Source: Chryseobacterium carnipullorum (lineage in GTDB: Bacteria > Bacteroidota > Bacteroidia > Flavobacteriales > Weeksellaceae). From it: 64,000 bases of DNA. The translations under genes and the position numbers were made by a program. Position 1 is the stretch's first letter, and each line of letters starts with the position of its first letter. Below the pieces are notes generated by a model. That model was not told the origin of the DNA. It was given only the letters and a program-made list of their open reading frames with translations, and made no database searches. Shown here in pieces: positions 1-9,302 of this stretch. The stretch spans positions 1 to 64,000 of the forward strand of contig NZ_FRCD01000010.1 in NCBI RefSeq assembly GCF_900142785.1. Direction: 5' to 3'.

Positions 1-135
1 ACCGATGATGCCGTAATGAAATCAGTGTATCTGGCATTAAAAGAAGCTACTAAAAAATGGACGATGCCTATCCAAAATTGGGGCATTGTTCTCAATCAAT
101 TTATCCTTATTTTTGAAAAAAGGCTCAGATTATAA
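1..135 (+). mobile_element. IS256-family transposase, C-terminal fragment (open at the window edge)
   Basis: The frame is open from base 1 to a TAA at 133-135 and gives 44 residues. They contain the block [16 protein letters not shown], which is the usual C-terminal signature of IS256-type (mutator-like, DDE) transposases. The rest lies outside the window, so it cannot be said whether the element is intact. The A/T-rich tail and a possible terminal repeat at about 157-182 follow, so this is the right end of the element. It sits beside a decayed groEL fragment, which suggests a past rearrangement here. Confidence 0.8.
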
Positions 136-156
136 AATCCAAGCCTAACTTTTTAA

Positions 157-182
157 CTTACACACTTTGTGGGATAGTGTCC
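157..182. repeat. Possible right terminal inverted repeat of the IS256-type element
   Basis: The stretch contains ACACACTTTGTGGGATAGTG about 25 bases after the transposase stop, where an IS256-type terminal repeat is expected. The matching left end is outside the window, so the call rests on position alone. Confidence 0.35.
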
Positions 183-196
183 TCATTGACAAGCTT

Positions 197-279
197 TTAC
201 ATCATTTCTGGTATTCCACCTCCCATTGGTATAGGTTCAGTGCTCTTCAATTCATTGGTTAAGTAGTAAGAAGCATTCC
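197..279 (-). pseudogene. Decayed duplicate of the groEL 3' end
   Basis: On the minus strand the last 18 codons read LKSTEPIPMGGGIPEMM and stop. The intact groEL at 1352-2977 ends [18 protein letters not shown]. The upstream part also matches (GGAATGCTTCTTACTACT against GGAATGCTTCTTACCACT), but an internal deletion of roughly a dozen bases brings in a stop and shifts the frame. One codon is also missing in the PIPM stretch. No other part of groEL is visible. It lies about 1.1 kb from the real groEL and 60 bases from the end of the IS256-type transposase. It is not expected to be translated. Confidence 0.85.
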
Positions 280-320
280 TTTTTTGTCTTGTAATATTAA
301 CTTTATCTGTTGGAGGCAGT

Positions 321-1139
321 TTATTTTAGTACGGTATTTAATTCAACCACTTCAAAGTCGTCATTATTTTGTAGCAGGTGTTTTAAGATAGGAATATGGC
401 CTTGTCCAAATATGAGGATAACATATTTGTCATTGGGATTTATTTGCGTTATTATATTAGAGTAAATCGCTAAATTCCTCAAATACCAGTCAGAAACGGA
501 TTCTGCACCAATGTAATTGTCTCCGGCACCAATTTTTGCATAATATTTTAAGTATAATGATAAATTTTTCTGCAAAAGTTCTTTTGTGTTGATATATTTC
601 AGGACTTCGGTGATTGAATTTCGTTTTACTACACCATCGAATTCAAGTTTTAAGTTATTCGCAGTAGTCCCTAATTCGTTTAACAGATATACCTGATTTT
701 TTTCTTTAGCCGTGACAGAAACCAAACTGTCATGCTTCATTCCATAAAACTTATCTACACAATTGATCTGTTTTAAATTTAATTTTTTAGCTAATCTAAA
801 ACCGATTTGCTCCCGTTCAGAAACGGTTAATGTATACTTGTTTTGGGAATAGGCATTATACAGACTATCAATTTTCTTTTGTTGATTCAATGGTTTTTCT
901 ATCATCACTTTATCAGCATTTGTCCGTTTTAGAATTTCGGTCAGTTCTTCCAGTTCCTTCTGTCTTTTCGGAGCTAAAAAATCATCAGTCTTTAATTCAT
1001 ACGTATCTAAATGAGGGGTTTCGAAGTGAATGGTCCCGATTAACAGGATTTTGGTTTTGTGTTTAGACTTTTGTCCAAAAATTGTGGTTAATGTTAAAAG
1101 GGTAATTAAAAATGTGGAAATTGTTTTAATGAAAGTCAT
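321..1139 (-). CDS. DUF5694-type secreted protein (TraB/TIKI-like fold likely)
   Basis: The 272-residue protein begins with a hydrophobic signal peptide ending near TTIFGQ at residue 22. It then runs LLIGTIHFETPH, VMIEKP, a central YGMKHDS and a C-terminal VILIFGQGHIPILKHLL. This order of a GTxHF motif, a conserved Glu and a C-terminal GxGH motif resembles DUF5694 and, more distantly, TraB/GumN-type putative metal-dependent hydrolases. The family function is unknown. It starts at the ATG at 1139, is monocistronic, and points toward the IS remnant. Export to the periplasm is inferred from the signal peptide. Confidence 0.65.
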   Translation of the reverse strand: MTFIKTISTFLITLLTLTTIFGQKSKHKTKILLIGTIHFETPHLDTYELKTDDFLAPKRQKELEELTEILKRTNADKVMIEKPLNQQKKIDSLYNAYSQNKYTLTVSEREQIGFRLAKKLNLKQINCVDKFYGMKHDSLVSVTAKEKNQVYLLNELGTTANNLKLEFDGVVKRNSITEVLKYINTKELLQKNLSLYLKYYAKIGAGDNYIGAESVSDWYLRNLAIYSNIITQINPNDKYVILIFGQGHIPILKHLLQNNDDFEVVELNTVLK

Positions 1140-1290
1140 TCTTTAGGTTGTTAGTTTATTTTTGGCTAAAGATAAAGCTTCTTGCGAAACGTAAAGATGA
1201 ATTCACCACAAAATTCGTAATTATGTGAAATGGCTTTTGTAGTTTTTTTTGATTTGCTGTTTTTTATTAACTTCCTTTTCTTATTCCAAA

Positions 1291-1321
1291 CAAAAAAACC
1301 GCCCTATAAAATAGAACGGTT
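1291..1321 (-). terminator. Rho-independent terminator of groES-groEL
   Basis: Reading the minus strand, AACCG pairs with CGGTT (1317-1321 with 1297-1301). An inner CTAT/ATAG pair is separated from it by a two-base mismatch, and a run of seven T follows. It lies 30 bases after the groEL stop codon. Confidence 0.8.
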
Positions 1322-1351
1322 AGTATATTAATTTGCCTCGGTCGCTGACCG

Positions 1352-3092
<1,741 letters not shown>

Positions 3093-3096
3093 ATTT

Positions 3097-3375
3097 TTAC
3101 CCAATAACTCCTAAAAGATCTCCTTCCTTAACGATTAAGAAATCTTTTCCGTCTAATTTTAATTCAGAACCTGAATATTTTCCATAAAGAACTTTGTCAC
3201 CTACCTGAACAGTTGTAGGCTCATCTTTTTTACCTGGACCTACTGCTACTACAGTACCTTCCTGCGGCTTTTCCTTCGCAGTGTCCGGAATAATAATACC
3301 TGAAGCTGTTTTAGTTTCTGCAGCGATAGGCTCGATAAGAACTCTGTCTGCTAATGGTTTAAAGTTTACTGACAT
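3097..3375 (-). CDS. groS: Co-chaperonin GroES (10 kDa)
   Basis: The 92-residue protein is the heptameric lid of the GroEL chamber. [17 protein letters not shown] at the N-terminus, a mobile-loop region [20 protein letters not shown] (about residues 22-41) and the ending [13 protein letters not shown] match the family over its full length. The ATG at 3375 is the only sensible start. It is the first gene of groES-groEL. No CIRCE operator (TTAGCACTC-N9-GAGTGCTAA) is visible upstream. Instead the leader region has two direct TGGCAGAA copies at 3450 and 3481. Confidence 0.97.
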   Translation of the reverse strand: MSVNFKPLADRVLIEPIAAETKTASGIIIPDTAKEKPQEGTVVAVGPGKKDEPTTVQVGDKVLYGKYSGSELKLDGKDFLIVKEGDLLGVIG

Positions 3376-3449
3376 AATATATTTTATTTTTTAATTAATT
3401 CTCCATTATAATTCTCTAAATGTATGCCATGAGGCCCTGATGGATGAAA

Positions 3450-3488
3450 TGGCAGAATTTTAATTCCGAGTGTGAAAATTTGGCAGAA
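3450..3488. promoter_or_regulatory. Direct repeat TGGCAGAA upstream of groES
   Basis: TGGCAGAA occurs at 3450-3457 and again at 3481-3488, exactly 31 bases apart (about three helical turns), within the 120 bases upstream of groES. The intervening sequence is A/T-rich. The spacing suits a DNA-binding protein on one helix face, but this is inference. A weak -7 candidate (TACATTTA, minus strand) lies nearer the gene at about 3418-3425. Confidence 0.3.
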
Positions 3489-3495
3489 AAATAGA

Positions 3496-3523
3496 AAAGA
3501 TAAAGCCGGAAGATTCCGGCTTT
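3496..3523 (-). terminator. Terminator of the double-glycine peptide gene
   Basis: AAAGCCGGAA (3502-3511) and TTCCGGCTTT (3514-3523) form a 10-bp perfect stem. Minus-strand transcription then runs into a T-rich stretch. It separates the peptide gene at 3550-3684 from groES. Confidence 0.75.
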
Positions 3524-3549
3524 GTATTGAACTCTGATGATTCATTGAA

Positions 3550-3684
3550 TTATGGGCAGTGCTGTCCCGGCCCGATCCATAAAGTACATTTTCCCTGGTC
3601 GTCGCGTTCACAACAGACTGTTCTTGCTGCGCCTCCCATGATGGATTTTTGGGCGTCTCTGCTTAATGATTTAGCGTTTTTCAT
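3550..3684 (-). CDS. Bacteriocin-like double-glycine leader peptide, Cys-containing
   Basis: This short gene encodes 44 residues. Residues 1-18 are MKNAKSLSRDAQKSIMGG, which fits the double-glycine leader type (MKN-x-KxLSR...GG) removed by C39-peptidase ABC exporters. The 26-residue core after Gly-Gly begins AARTVCCERDDQGKC and ends in GPGQHCP, with four Cys (24, 25, 33, 43). A -7 promoter element lies upstream (3766-3773) and a strong terminator follows (3496-3523), so it is its own transcription unit. Small peptides of this shape are often labelled bacteriocin-like in Chryseobacterium. No exporter or modification gene lies nearby. Activity and processing are inferred only. Confidence 0.75.
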   Translation of the reverse strand: MKNAKSLSRDAQKSIMGGAARTVCCERDDQGKCTLWIGPGQHCP

Positions 3685-3765
3685 AAGTAATATTTTGTTT
3701 ATTGTACGTGCCTGAACATTTAATGTCAATCAGGATTTTGACGATTTGATTTGATAAGTGTACGT

Positions 3766-3773
3766 CAAAGATA
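3766..3773 (-). promoter_or_regulatory. -7 promoter element of the double-glycine peptide gene
   Basis: The minus strand reads TATCTTTG, a perfect TAnnTTTG, with a TTG 15 bases upstream (3789-3791), which is slightly short. The leader to the ATG at 3684 would be about 75 bases. Confidence 0.45.
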
Positions 3774-3905
3774 AATAAAAATAGAATTCAATAATACACC
3801 GTTGGTAGATTTATTTATGAATTTTGTATTCTGATTGTCATTATTTTAACTTTTATTTTGCGAGATGGAGTTAACCGATGCTTTTGATGGCCGCAATACA
3901 TTAAA

Positions 3906-3935
3906 AAGAAAAAGTTTACCATTACGGTAAACTTT
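3906..3935 (-). terminator. Terminator of the citrate/dicarboxylate transport block
   Basis: AAAGTTTACC (3911-3920) and GGTAAACTTT (3926-3935) form a 10-bp perfect stem with a five-base loop. A T-rich tract follows on the minus strand. It lies 10 bases after the stop of the secreted protein gene at 3945. Confidence 0.8.
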
Positions 3936-3944
3936 GTATATTCA

Positions 3945-4664
3945 TTATTGAATGGTTTCCATTGTCATTTTTCTTCCACTCATCTCTATATCCTGTTTCA
4001 GAATTTTTCTGGTTTCGGGATCAATATAATAAGTAACGATGTTTTTTTTATCTCCTATATCATCGGTTGTTTTTACAGCCCATACTTTTTTTCCGTTATA
4101 ATCTGTTTCCTTTACATCCATTATGTAGGCTTTAATAAGTCCTTTCTTAGCATCCGGATTATAATCGAAAATAGAGAGGTCTGCAGTATAATTTTCTTTC
4201 AGGGGAGAAAACCGGACCAGCATAGGATAGCTGCTGCTGTCAAAATAATCTGCGGCATCCATTTCTATATGGTCTTTTTTCTGGGATTTTTTATCAAGAT
4301 AATAGCCGGTTACTTTAGTCTTACCGGATTTCAGGACCATATCTCTCATCATATTAAAAGACGAATGATAAATGGGTTGGAAATTAGCGGTTTTTACGAT
4401 GGTAGAATCCGTCCACTTGGCATCCGGAGCCTGTTTCAGCTTTACAGCCGTTTTGATGAGCAGATCGGTTTTATTTAATTTTTTAAGTTCCGTTATAATG
4501 CTGCCGATCTCTATTTTTTTTCCTGCATTTTCAGCGTACCATACTGCTTCTGAGGTTTCATCTTTGATCAGTTTAGAATCAATGGTGCTGTTGCCTGGAG
4601 TGAGCAGTTTTTGTGAAAATAAATTAGCGCTGCTTACTAATAAAAAGATAAGAAATGTTCTCAT
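3945..4664 (-). CDS. Secreted protein of unknown function, DUF3108-like
   Basis: The 239-residue product has a clear signal peptide (MRTFLIFLLVSSANLFSQ). The rest is a soluble beta-rich sequence with YYIDPETRKILKQDIEM near the C-terminus, a phrase typical of DUF3108-like or lipoprotein-sorting-like beta folds. The start is taken as the ATG at 4664. A TTG five codons upstream is in frame but would put charged residues before an already complete signal peptide. It follows the DAACS transporter by about 40 bases and ends at a terminator, so it is probably the last gene of the transport operon. The family assignment is tentative. Confidence 0.55.
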   Translation of the reverse strand: MRTFLIFLLVSSANLFSQKLLTPGNSTIDSKLIKDETSEAVWYAENAGKKIEIGSIITELKKLNKTDLLIKTAVKLKQAPDAKWTDSTIVKTANFQPIYHSSFNMMRDMVLKSGKTKVTGYYLDKKSQKKDHIEMDAADYFDSSSYPMLVRFSPLKENYTADLSIFDYNPDAKKGLIKAYIMDVKETDYNGKKVWAVKTTDDIGDKKNIVTYYIDPETRKILKQDIEMSGRKMTMETIQ

Positions 4665-4703
4665 GATTTTTTTTACCAATAAGTATTTCTGATTTTCAAA
4701 AAG

Positions 4704-5954
4704 TTACAGATCCGATATCAGCTTTTCTTCATATGACACAGAATTCATCTTATTTTTCTGATTCTGATTGATCTTTGAAATCACCGCCCCGGAAACTGCA
4801 ATGCTGATAAAGTTGGTCACAGATCTTGCCTCATTCATAAAACGGTCTACACTGTACAAAAGGGCAATATCCGTTAAGGGAATTTTTCCAAACCGGTTCA
4901 ACGTAAAAATAAGGGCAAGAAATCCTGATCCGGGAACGCCTGAAGCCGTTTTTGAAGTCACGGAAATAATCACGAAAAGCCAGAGATAATCACTGACCGT
5001 TAATGAAATATTATAAAACTGAATGAGAAAGCAGCAGGTCACAGAAATATAAATACACGCCCCGGAAAGGTTGAAATTATAGCCTAAGGGAATGACAAAT
5101 CTTAAAATCTTTCTGCTGTAGCCTTCCGATTCCATTTTTTCAAAGATCAGTGGAAATGCTGTTTTGGAAGAAGAGGTGGTGATGACCAGAATAATTTCCT
5201 CCTTTAAATCAAGCAAAAACTTCCACAGACGGATTTTGAATATATAAGAAACGATTCCTAAAATTCCAAAGATAAAAACAATGTCAGCGAGATAAACCGT
5301 GGCAACGACTTTACTGAGCGGCAGGAGCGTGTTGATGCCATATACCGCAACGCCATACGAGATATTACAGAAAATAATAATCGGGAGAATGATGTAGAGA
5401 TACTTAATTACGGTATAAAAAACTTTGAGGCCGCGGTCTAATAAATTCAGGAATTTTTCTCTTGCCCCGGAAAGATTCATGCAAATTCCGGCAATAATGG
5501 AGACTATAAGAAAAATTCCGTGCCTGTTGAGATACAGACTACCGGATAAGCTGCTGTCATTGATTTCAAATGTTTTCGGAAGCGATGTACTGATTCTCGA
5601 AGTGTTAATTCCTGTATCAGCGCCGGGCTTTACGGCAAAACCGAAAATGAAACCTATAATAATAGCCACAGAACTGATGATCAGAAAATAAAGAATGGTT
5701 TTCCAGACAATGCTACTTGCATTTCTGATACCGGACAGCTGGCAGATTCCATACATGATCGCCATGAAAATAATGGGAAGTATAAGCATTTCAAGCACCA
5801 TGAAAAAATATCTGCTCACCATTCCCAGCTGAATACTTGCTTCAGGCGCATAATAGCCTGTAAGTACTCCGCCGAGAATGGCGGCAAATACATATAAGGT
5901 GAGATTTTTTAAATATCTTCCCGTGAATGTTTTCTTGGTTTCAAAAAGGTCCAT
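4704..5954 (-). CDS. Dicarboxylate/amino acid:cation symporter (DAACS family)
   Basis: This 416-residue inner-membrane carrier belongs to the GltP/DctA family, which takes up C4-dicarboxylates, glutamate or aspartate with H+ or Na+. Visible signatures are the serine-rich re-entrant loop TTSSSKTAFPLIFEKM, the VPGSGF motif, and DRFMNEARSVTN near the C-terminus, where well-studied members have DRxxDMxRTxxNVxG. The usual Gly-Asn after the last motif is missing here (SVTNFISIAVSGA), so substrate preference may differ. It lies 89 bases downstream of the CitMHS gene on the same strand, in a probable organic-acid uptake operon. Confidence 0.85.
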   Translation of the reverse strand: MDLFETKKTFTGRYLKNLTLYVFAAILGGVLTGYYAPEASIQLGMVSRYFFMVLEMLILPIIFMAIMYGICQLSGIRNASSIVWKTILYFLIISSVAIIIGFIFGFAVKPGADTGINTSRISTSLPKTFEINDSSLSGSLYLNRHGIFLIVSIIAGICMNLSGAREKFLNLLDRGLKVFYTVIKYLYIILPIIIFCNISYGVAVYGINTLLPLSKVVATVYLADIVFIFGILGIVSYIFKIRLWKFLLDLKEEIILVITTSSSKTAFPLIFEKMESEGYSRKILRFVIPLGYNFNLSGACIYISVTCCFLIQFYNISLTVSDYLWLFVIISVTSKTASGVPGSGFLALIFTLNRFGKIPLTDIALLYSVDRFMNEARSVTNFISIAVSGAVISKINQNQKNKMNSVSYEEKLISDL

Positions 5955-6043
5955 CTGAAAAAAATATACAGTCCGTATCGATCTAAACGAAATACGAAAG
6001 GTTTTTATACCTCCGAAATATAATAATAATTAACGAATTCAGA

Positions 6044-7330
6044 TTATATGACTCCAAGAATCAATGCAGCGATCAACATCACAACAGAAGATCCCAATGC
6101 CCATTTTAAAGTATATTTCAAATGATCTGAAAATTCCACACCGGCTAATGATACTAATAAATAGGTTGAGGGAACCAGCGGACTCAAAAGATGGGAACCT
6201 TGGCCAATAAGACTCGCTCTTCCCAGGATTTCCGGAGAAATTCCCAATTGATGTCCGGTAGCCACAATAATAGGTAAGATCCCGAAATAATAAGCATCAT
6301 TGGAAAGAAAAAAAGTAAGCGGAATACTGAATACCGCAGTAACAATATTCATGTAGCCACCCCAGCTTTTCGGAACGATTTCTATCATACTGTTTCCCAT
6401 GGCCTGCATAATGCCTGAACCATTCAGGATTCCGGTGAAAATTCCCGCTCCGAAGATCATTCCGGCAACCGATAAAGCATTACCAGCATGTTTTGAAATA
6501 ATTTTCTGCTGATCTTTTAATTTGGGATAGTTGATAACGGAAGCGATACAAAAGGCGATCATAAAGGCAATTCCCAATGGAACTACATCCAGAATCATCA
6601 CAACCAGAAGCGCGATCGTAAGCGCCAGGTTGATCAGGATCAGTTTCGGACGTCTGAGTTTAAGATCTACCTCACCGATGATATCATTGCTGTTATACTT
6701 GGTGAATTTTCCATGTTTGGCAATTCTTATTTTTTCTCTTCTCCCTAAAATATAGGCAACGAATATCACCCAAAGGATTCCAATAGCCATAATCGGGATC
6801 ATAGGAACGAATATTTCGGTGTGCCCAAGTTTCAAAGAACTCATTACCCTTGCCGTAGGACCTCCCCATGGAAGAATATTCATGATCTGTCCCGCAAGCA
6901 TAATAATACACGTAAGAATCAGTGGATTGATACCTTGTTTTTTATAAAGAGGAAGCATAGCGGCAACCACAATGAGATAAGTGGAAGAGCCATCGCCGTC
7001 CAGCGAAACCAAAGCCGTAAGAACAGCGGTTCCCACTGTTGTTTTAATGGGATTGTCTCCAACCGCTTTTAAAATGATATTGACTAAAGGCTCAAAAAGT
7101 CCTGTGTCGATCATTAAACTGAAATAAAGGATGGCAAAGATCAGCATGACTCCGGTGAGCGCTATTTCTTTGACCCCGTTCTTCATCATTTCACCAAGTT
7201 CAGGACCAAAACCCGCCAAAAGAGCGATGGTTACCGGTACGATGACCAAAGCCGTAAGCGGAGTCAGTTTTTTATTCATGATCAGGACCATGAAGATCAG
7301 AATCATGAGAAATCCAAGGAATGTAAGCAT
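6044..7330 (-). CDS. CitMHS-family citrate-metal:H+ symporter
   Basis: The 428-residue polytopic membrane protein has the CitMHS features: MLTFLGFLMILIFMVLIM at the start, LVSLDGDGSSTYLIVVAAMLP, an ILPWGGPTARVMSSL loop and a C-terminal SDAYYFGILPII. Family members import citrate complexed with a divalent metal. The gene begins 18 bases after the DUF2490 gene, so the two are probably co-transcribed. Both diverge from the LytS/LytTR pair at 8196-10000, which suggests control by that system. Confidence 0.88.
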   Translation of the reverse strand: MLTFLGFLMILIFMVLIMNKKLTPLTALVIVPVTIALLAGFGPELGEMMKNGVKEIALTGVMLIFAILYFSLMIDTGLFEPLVNIILKAVGDNPIKTTVGTAVLTALVSLDGDGSSTYLIVVAAMLPLYKKQGINPLILTCIIMLAGQIMNILPWGGPTARVMSSLKLGHTEIFVPMIPIMAIGILWVIFVAYILGRREKIRIAKHGKFTKYNSNDIIGEVDLKLRRPKLILINLALTIALLVVMILDVVPLGIAFMIAFCIASVINYPKLKDQQKIISKHAGNALSVAGMIFGAGIFTGILNGSGIMQAMGNSMIEIVPKSWGGYMNIVTAVFSIPLTFFLSNDAYYFGILPIIVATGHQLGISPEILGRASLIGQGSHLLSPLVPSTYLLVSLAGVEFSDHLKYTLKWALGSSVVMLIAALILGVI

Positions 7331-7348
7331 AGAGGATTTGATTTATAG

Positions 7349-8044
7349 TTATTTATTTTTGTTTTTCTTTCTCCAGTCGAAGCTGTTTCTGTACCCAATG
7401 TAGGCGTAGTTGCTTGTAGATCCGGTCTCCAGCTGATTGATAAAAGCTACTTCAACTGCTGAGTTTTTTCCAACCTTAATTCCCAGTCCTGCAGTTAATC
7501 GGTTACTGTCAAACGGATCTTCTTTCACTACGTTCATTCTTAATTCATTTTTCAGAATGCCGTATAGTTTTTCTTTTTCTCCCGCCCTGTTAAAAGGAAT
7601 TCTCAGGGAAATTAGATACCGCAGCCTGACAATGAATTCATCGGGATTACTGATAAAGCGTTCTTCCACACGGAAACGGTGTGAGACGGACGTTCTTCCG
7701 ATATTGCCTCCCAAAGTCACCTGTTGGAAAGGTCTCTTTTCATACCTTTCTTTTTTTGAATTGTCAGACTTATAAGAATCCAGTACCAGAAACATAAATC
7801 CGGCTGCGGGCTTCACTTCATTGGCTACTTCATAATCTACATAGGCAGAAACCAGAAAAAGCCTGGTGTCATACGCCAGATCAAAAGAACGGTACTGTGA
7901 AAGAGCGGTCAGTGTACTCTTGTCGGTCAGTTTTGCAGACATGAGATACTGAAACCACATATTGTAGTTGTCCCGGCTTTGTGCATCGATCTGCCAGCTC
8001 ATGGCCAGCAGTAAAATGACGATTAATTTGAATTTAATTTTCAT
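7349..8044 (-). CDS. DUF2490 outer-membrane protein
   Basis: The 231-residue protein has a signal peptide (MKIKFKLIVILLLAMSWQIDAQ) followed by alternating beta-strand sequence, including YNMWFQYLMSAKLTDKSTL, HRFRVEERF and a C-terminal YIGYRNSFDWRKK. This is the DUF2490 pattern, predicted to be a small outer-membrane barrel. The start chosen is the ATG at 8044. The longer in-frame start at 8062 would put MLTQYY before the signal peptide. It is the first gene of the citrate-transport operon, which suggests a role in getting substrate across the outer membrane; that role is inference. Confidence 0.75.
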   Translation of the reverse strand: MKIKFKLIVILLLAMSWQIDAQSRDNYNMWFQYLMSAKLTDKSTLTALSQYRSFDLAYDTRLFLVSAYVDYEVANEVKPAAGFMFLVLDSYKSDNSKKERYEKRPFQQVTLGGNIGRTSVSHRFRVEERFISNPDEFIVRLRYLISLRIPFNRAGEKEKLYGILKNELRMNVVKEDPFDSNRLTAGLGIKVGKNSAVEVAFINQLETGSTSNYAYIGYRNSFDWRKKNKNK

Positions 8045-8058
8045 GTAATATTGAGTTA

Positions 8059-8080
8059 ACATCCTGATGTCTCAAATATA
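8059..8080 (-). promoter_or_regulatory. -7 element and adjacent palindrome upstream of the citrate operon
   Basis: The minus strand reads TATATTTG at 8073-8080, a perfect -7 element. Immediately downstream lies ACATCCTGATGT (8059-8070), a 12-bp near-palindrome around the expected transcription start. No good -33 TTG was found at the right distance, which fits an activator-dependent promoter. Confidence 0.4.
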
Positions 8081-8162
8081 TTTATAAGAACCAGCCGCGG
8101 ATTTATTTTTCAACCAATGACAGATTTTATCAGTGAACTGCAGGAGGGGGTAAAAAAGATGG

Positions 8163-8170
8163 TATATTTG
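8163..8170 (+). promoter_or_regulatory. -7 promoter element of the LytS/LytTR operon
   Basis: TATATTTG matches TAnnTTTG exactly and lies 25 bases before the ATG of the kinase gene. No clear TTG is found 17-23 bases upstream. Confidence 0.45.
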
Positions 8171-8195
8171 AAAGATTGAAATTTGGATTTTTTAG

Positions 8196-9302
8196 ATGTT
8201 TTTAATTATAAATATTGTATTTATATTGTTGGTTTTCAGGATTTTGTTTAATGCAAAGATTTTGAAAAGACTGATGGAATATCATTGGGGACTTTTGCTG
8301 AAGTTTCAGCATATTTTTTTCTTTTTTATCTTCTTTATCATCACTTTTTTCACCGAAAACTACTTTTTAGATGTTCCGGAACTGGTCTGGAGTGTTTTGT
8401 CTGTGATTATTTTTAATTTCGGAATTTACAGTCTCGTCTATTTTTATCTGGTTCCTGAATTCTATCTTTCCAATAAATATCCCGAGTTCATTCTCTATGC
8501 GCTCATCAGCTTTCTGTTCTCGAGTCTCTTTAGAATTTTACTCGAACCGGCAGTTTTTAATATGCATTTTAACGAGACGCTTTCCAATACCAAATTTCTC
8601 TACAATGTATATACAGCGCAGGGAATTGTGATACTTGTTGCCTCATTTTTAGGAATTACCAAGGATAAATTTCTCATTGAACAGGATTTTAAAGATCTGG
8701 GTGAGGAAAAAGACCAACTGTATCTGGATCTTTTAAAATCTAAAATGAATCCTCATTTTTTGCTTAATACCCTTAATAATATTTATTCCAAAAGTTTTCA
8801 GCCTTCAGAAAATACCTCAGAATCTATTTTACAGCTCAGTAAACTGCTTCAGTATGTGATTTATGATACGAGTAAAGAAAAGATCAGTATGGCTCAGGAG
8901 TTTTCTTCCATAAAATCTCTTGCAGGACTGTATCAGTTAAAATATAATAATGTGCTGAACATCACTTTTGATATTCAGGATGAAGAAACTCTGGAATTAA
9001 TAGATATTCCACCTTCTGTATGCCTTACGTTATTTGAAAATGCCCTGAAACATTCGGCCATTGGAATAGAAACGGATAGCTACATCCAGATCAGCTATAC
9101 AATACAGGATCAGCATCTTCTGTTTGAGATAAGGAATTCTGTATCGAAGAAAAAGAACTTGGTCGGAAATATGAATGACAGCGGATTGGGAAATGAAGCA
9201 GTCATGAATATTTTAGAGAAAAATTATGCAGGAAGATTTACTTTTATATCGGAACCTGCGGAAGAGAACCACTATCAAACTATTTTAAAAATCAAATTGT
9301 AA
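8196..9302 (+). CDS. LytS-type sensor histidine kinase
   Basis: The 368-residue inner-membrane kinase has about five membrane helices in residues 1-155. A short linker then leads to a His_kinase (LytS/YehU) domain with KSKMNPHFLLNTLNNIY, in which H187 is the predicted phosphoacceptor. The N-box IPPSVCLTLFENALKHS binds ATP. The usual second glycine box is weak (NDSGLGNEAV). It lacks a separate periplasmic sensor domain, so the membrane part probably senses the signal. Its stop codon overlaps the start of the LytTR regulator by one base (TAATG), so the two are translationally coupled. Confidence 0.9.
   Translation: MFLIINIVFILLVFRILFNAKILKRLMEYHWGLLLKFQHIFFFFIFFIITFFTENYFLDVPELVWSVLSVIIFNFGIYSLVYFYLVPEFYLSNKYPEFILYALISFLFSSLFRILLEPAVFNMHFNETLSNTKFLYNVYTAQGIVILVASFLGITKDKFLIEQDFKDLGEEKDQLYLDLLKSKMNPHFLLNTLNNIYSKSFQPSENTSESILQLSKLLQYVIYDTSKEKISMAQEFSSIKSLAGLYQLKYNNVLNITFDIQDEETLELIDIPPSVCLTLFENALKHSAIGIETDSYIQISYTIQDQHLLFEIRNSVSKKKNLVGNMNDSGLGNEAVMNILEKNYAGRFTFISEPAEENHYQTILKIKL

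Noticed and set aside
1..190. Complete IS256-type element
   Set aside because: Only the last 44 codons and the right end are in the window.
3376..3549. Search for a CIRCE operator upstream of groES
   Set aside because: No TTAGCACTC/GAGTGCTAA pair is present.
3384..3611. 75-residue minus-strand ORF upstream of groES
   Set aside because: It runs across the groES promoter region and a terminator hairpin and overlaps the better-supported peptide gene in another frame.
3527..3715. 62-residue plus-strand ORF
   Set aside because: It is the antisense shadow of the double-glycine peptide gene, which has a leader motif, promoter and terminator.
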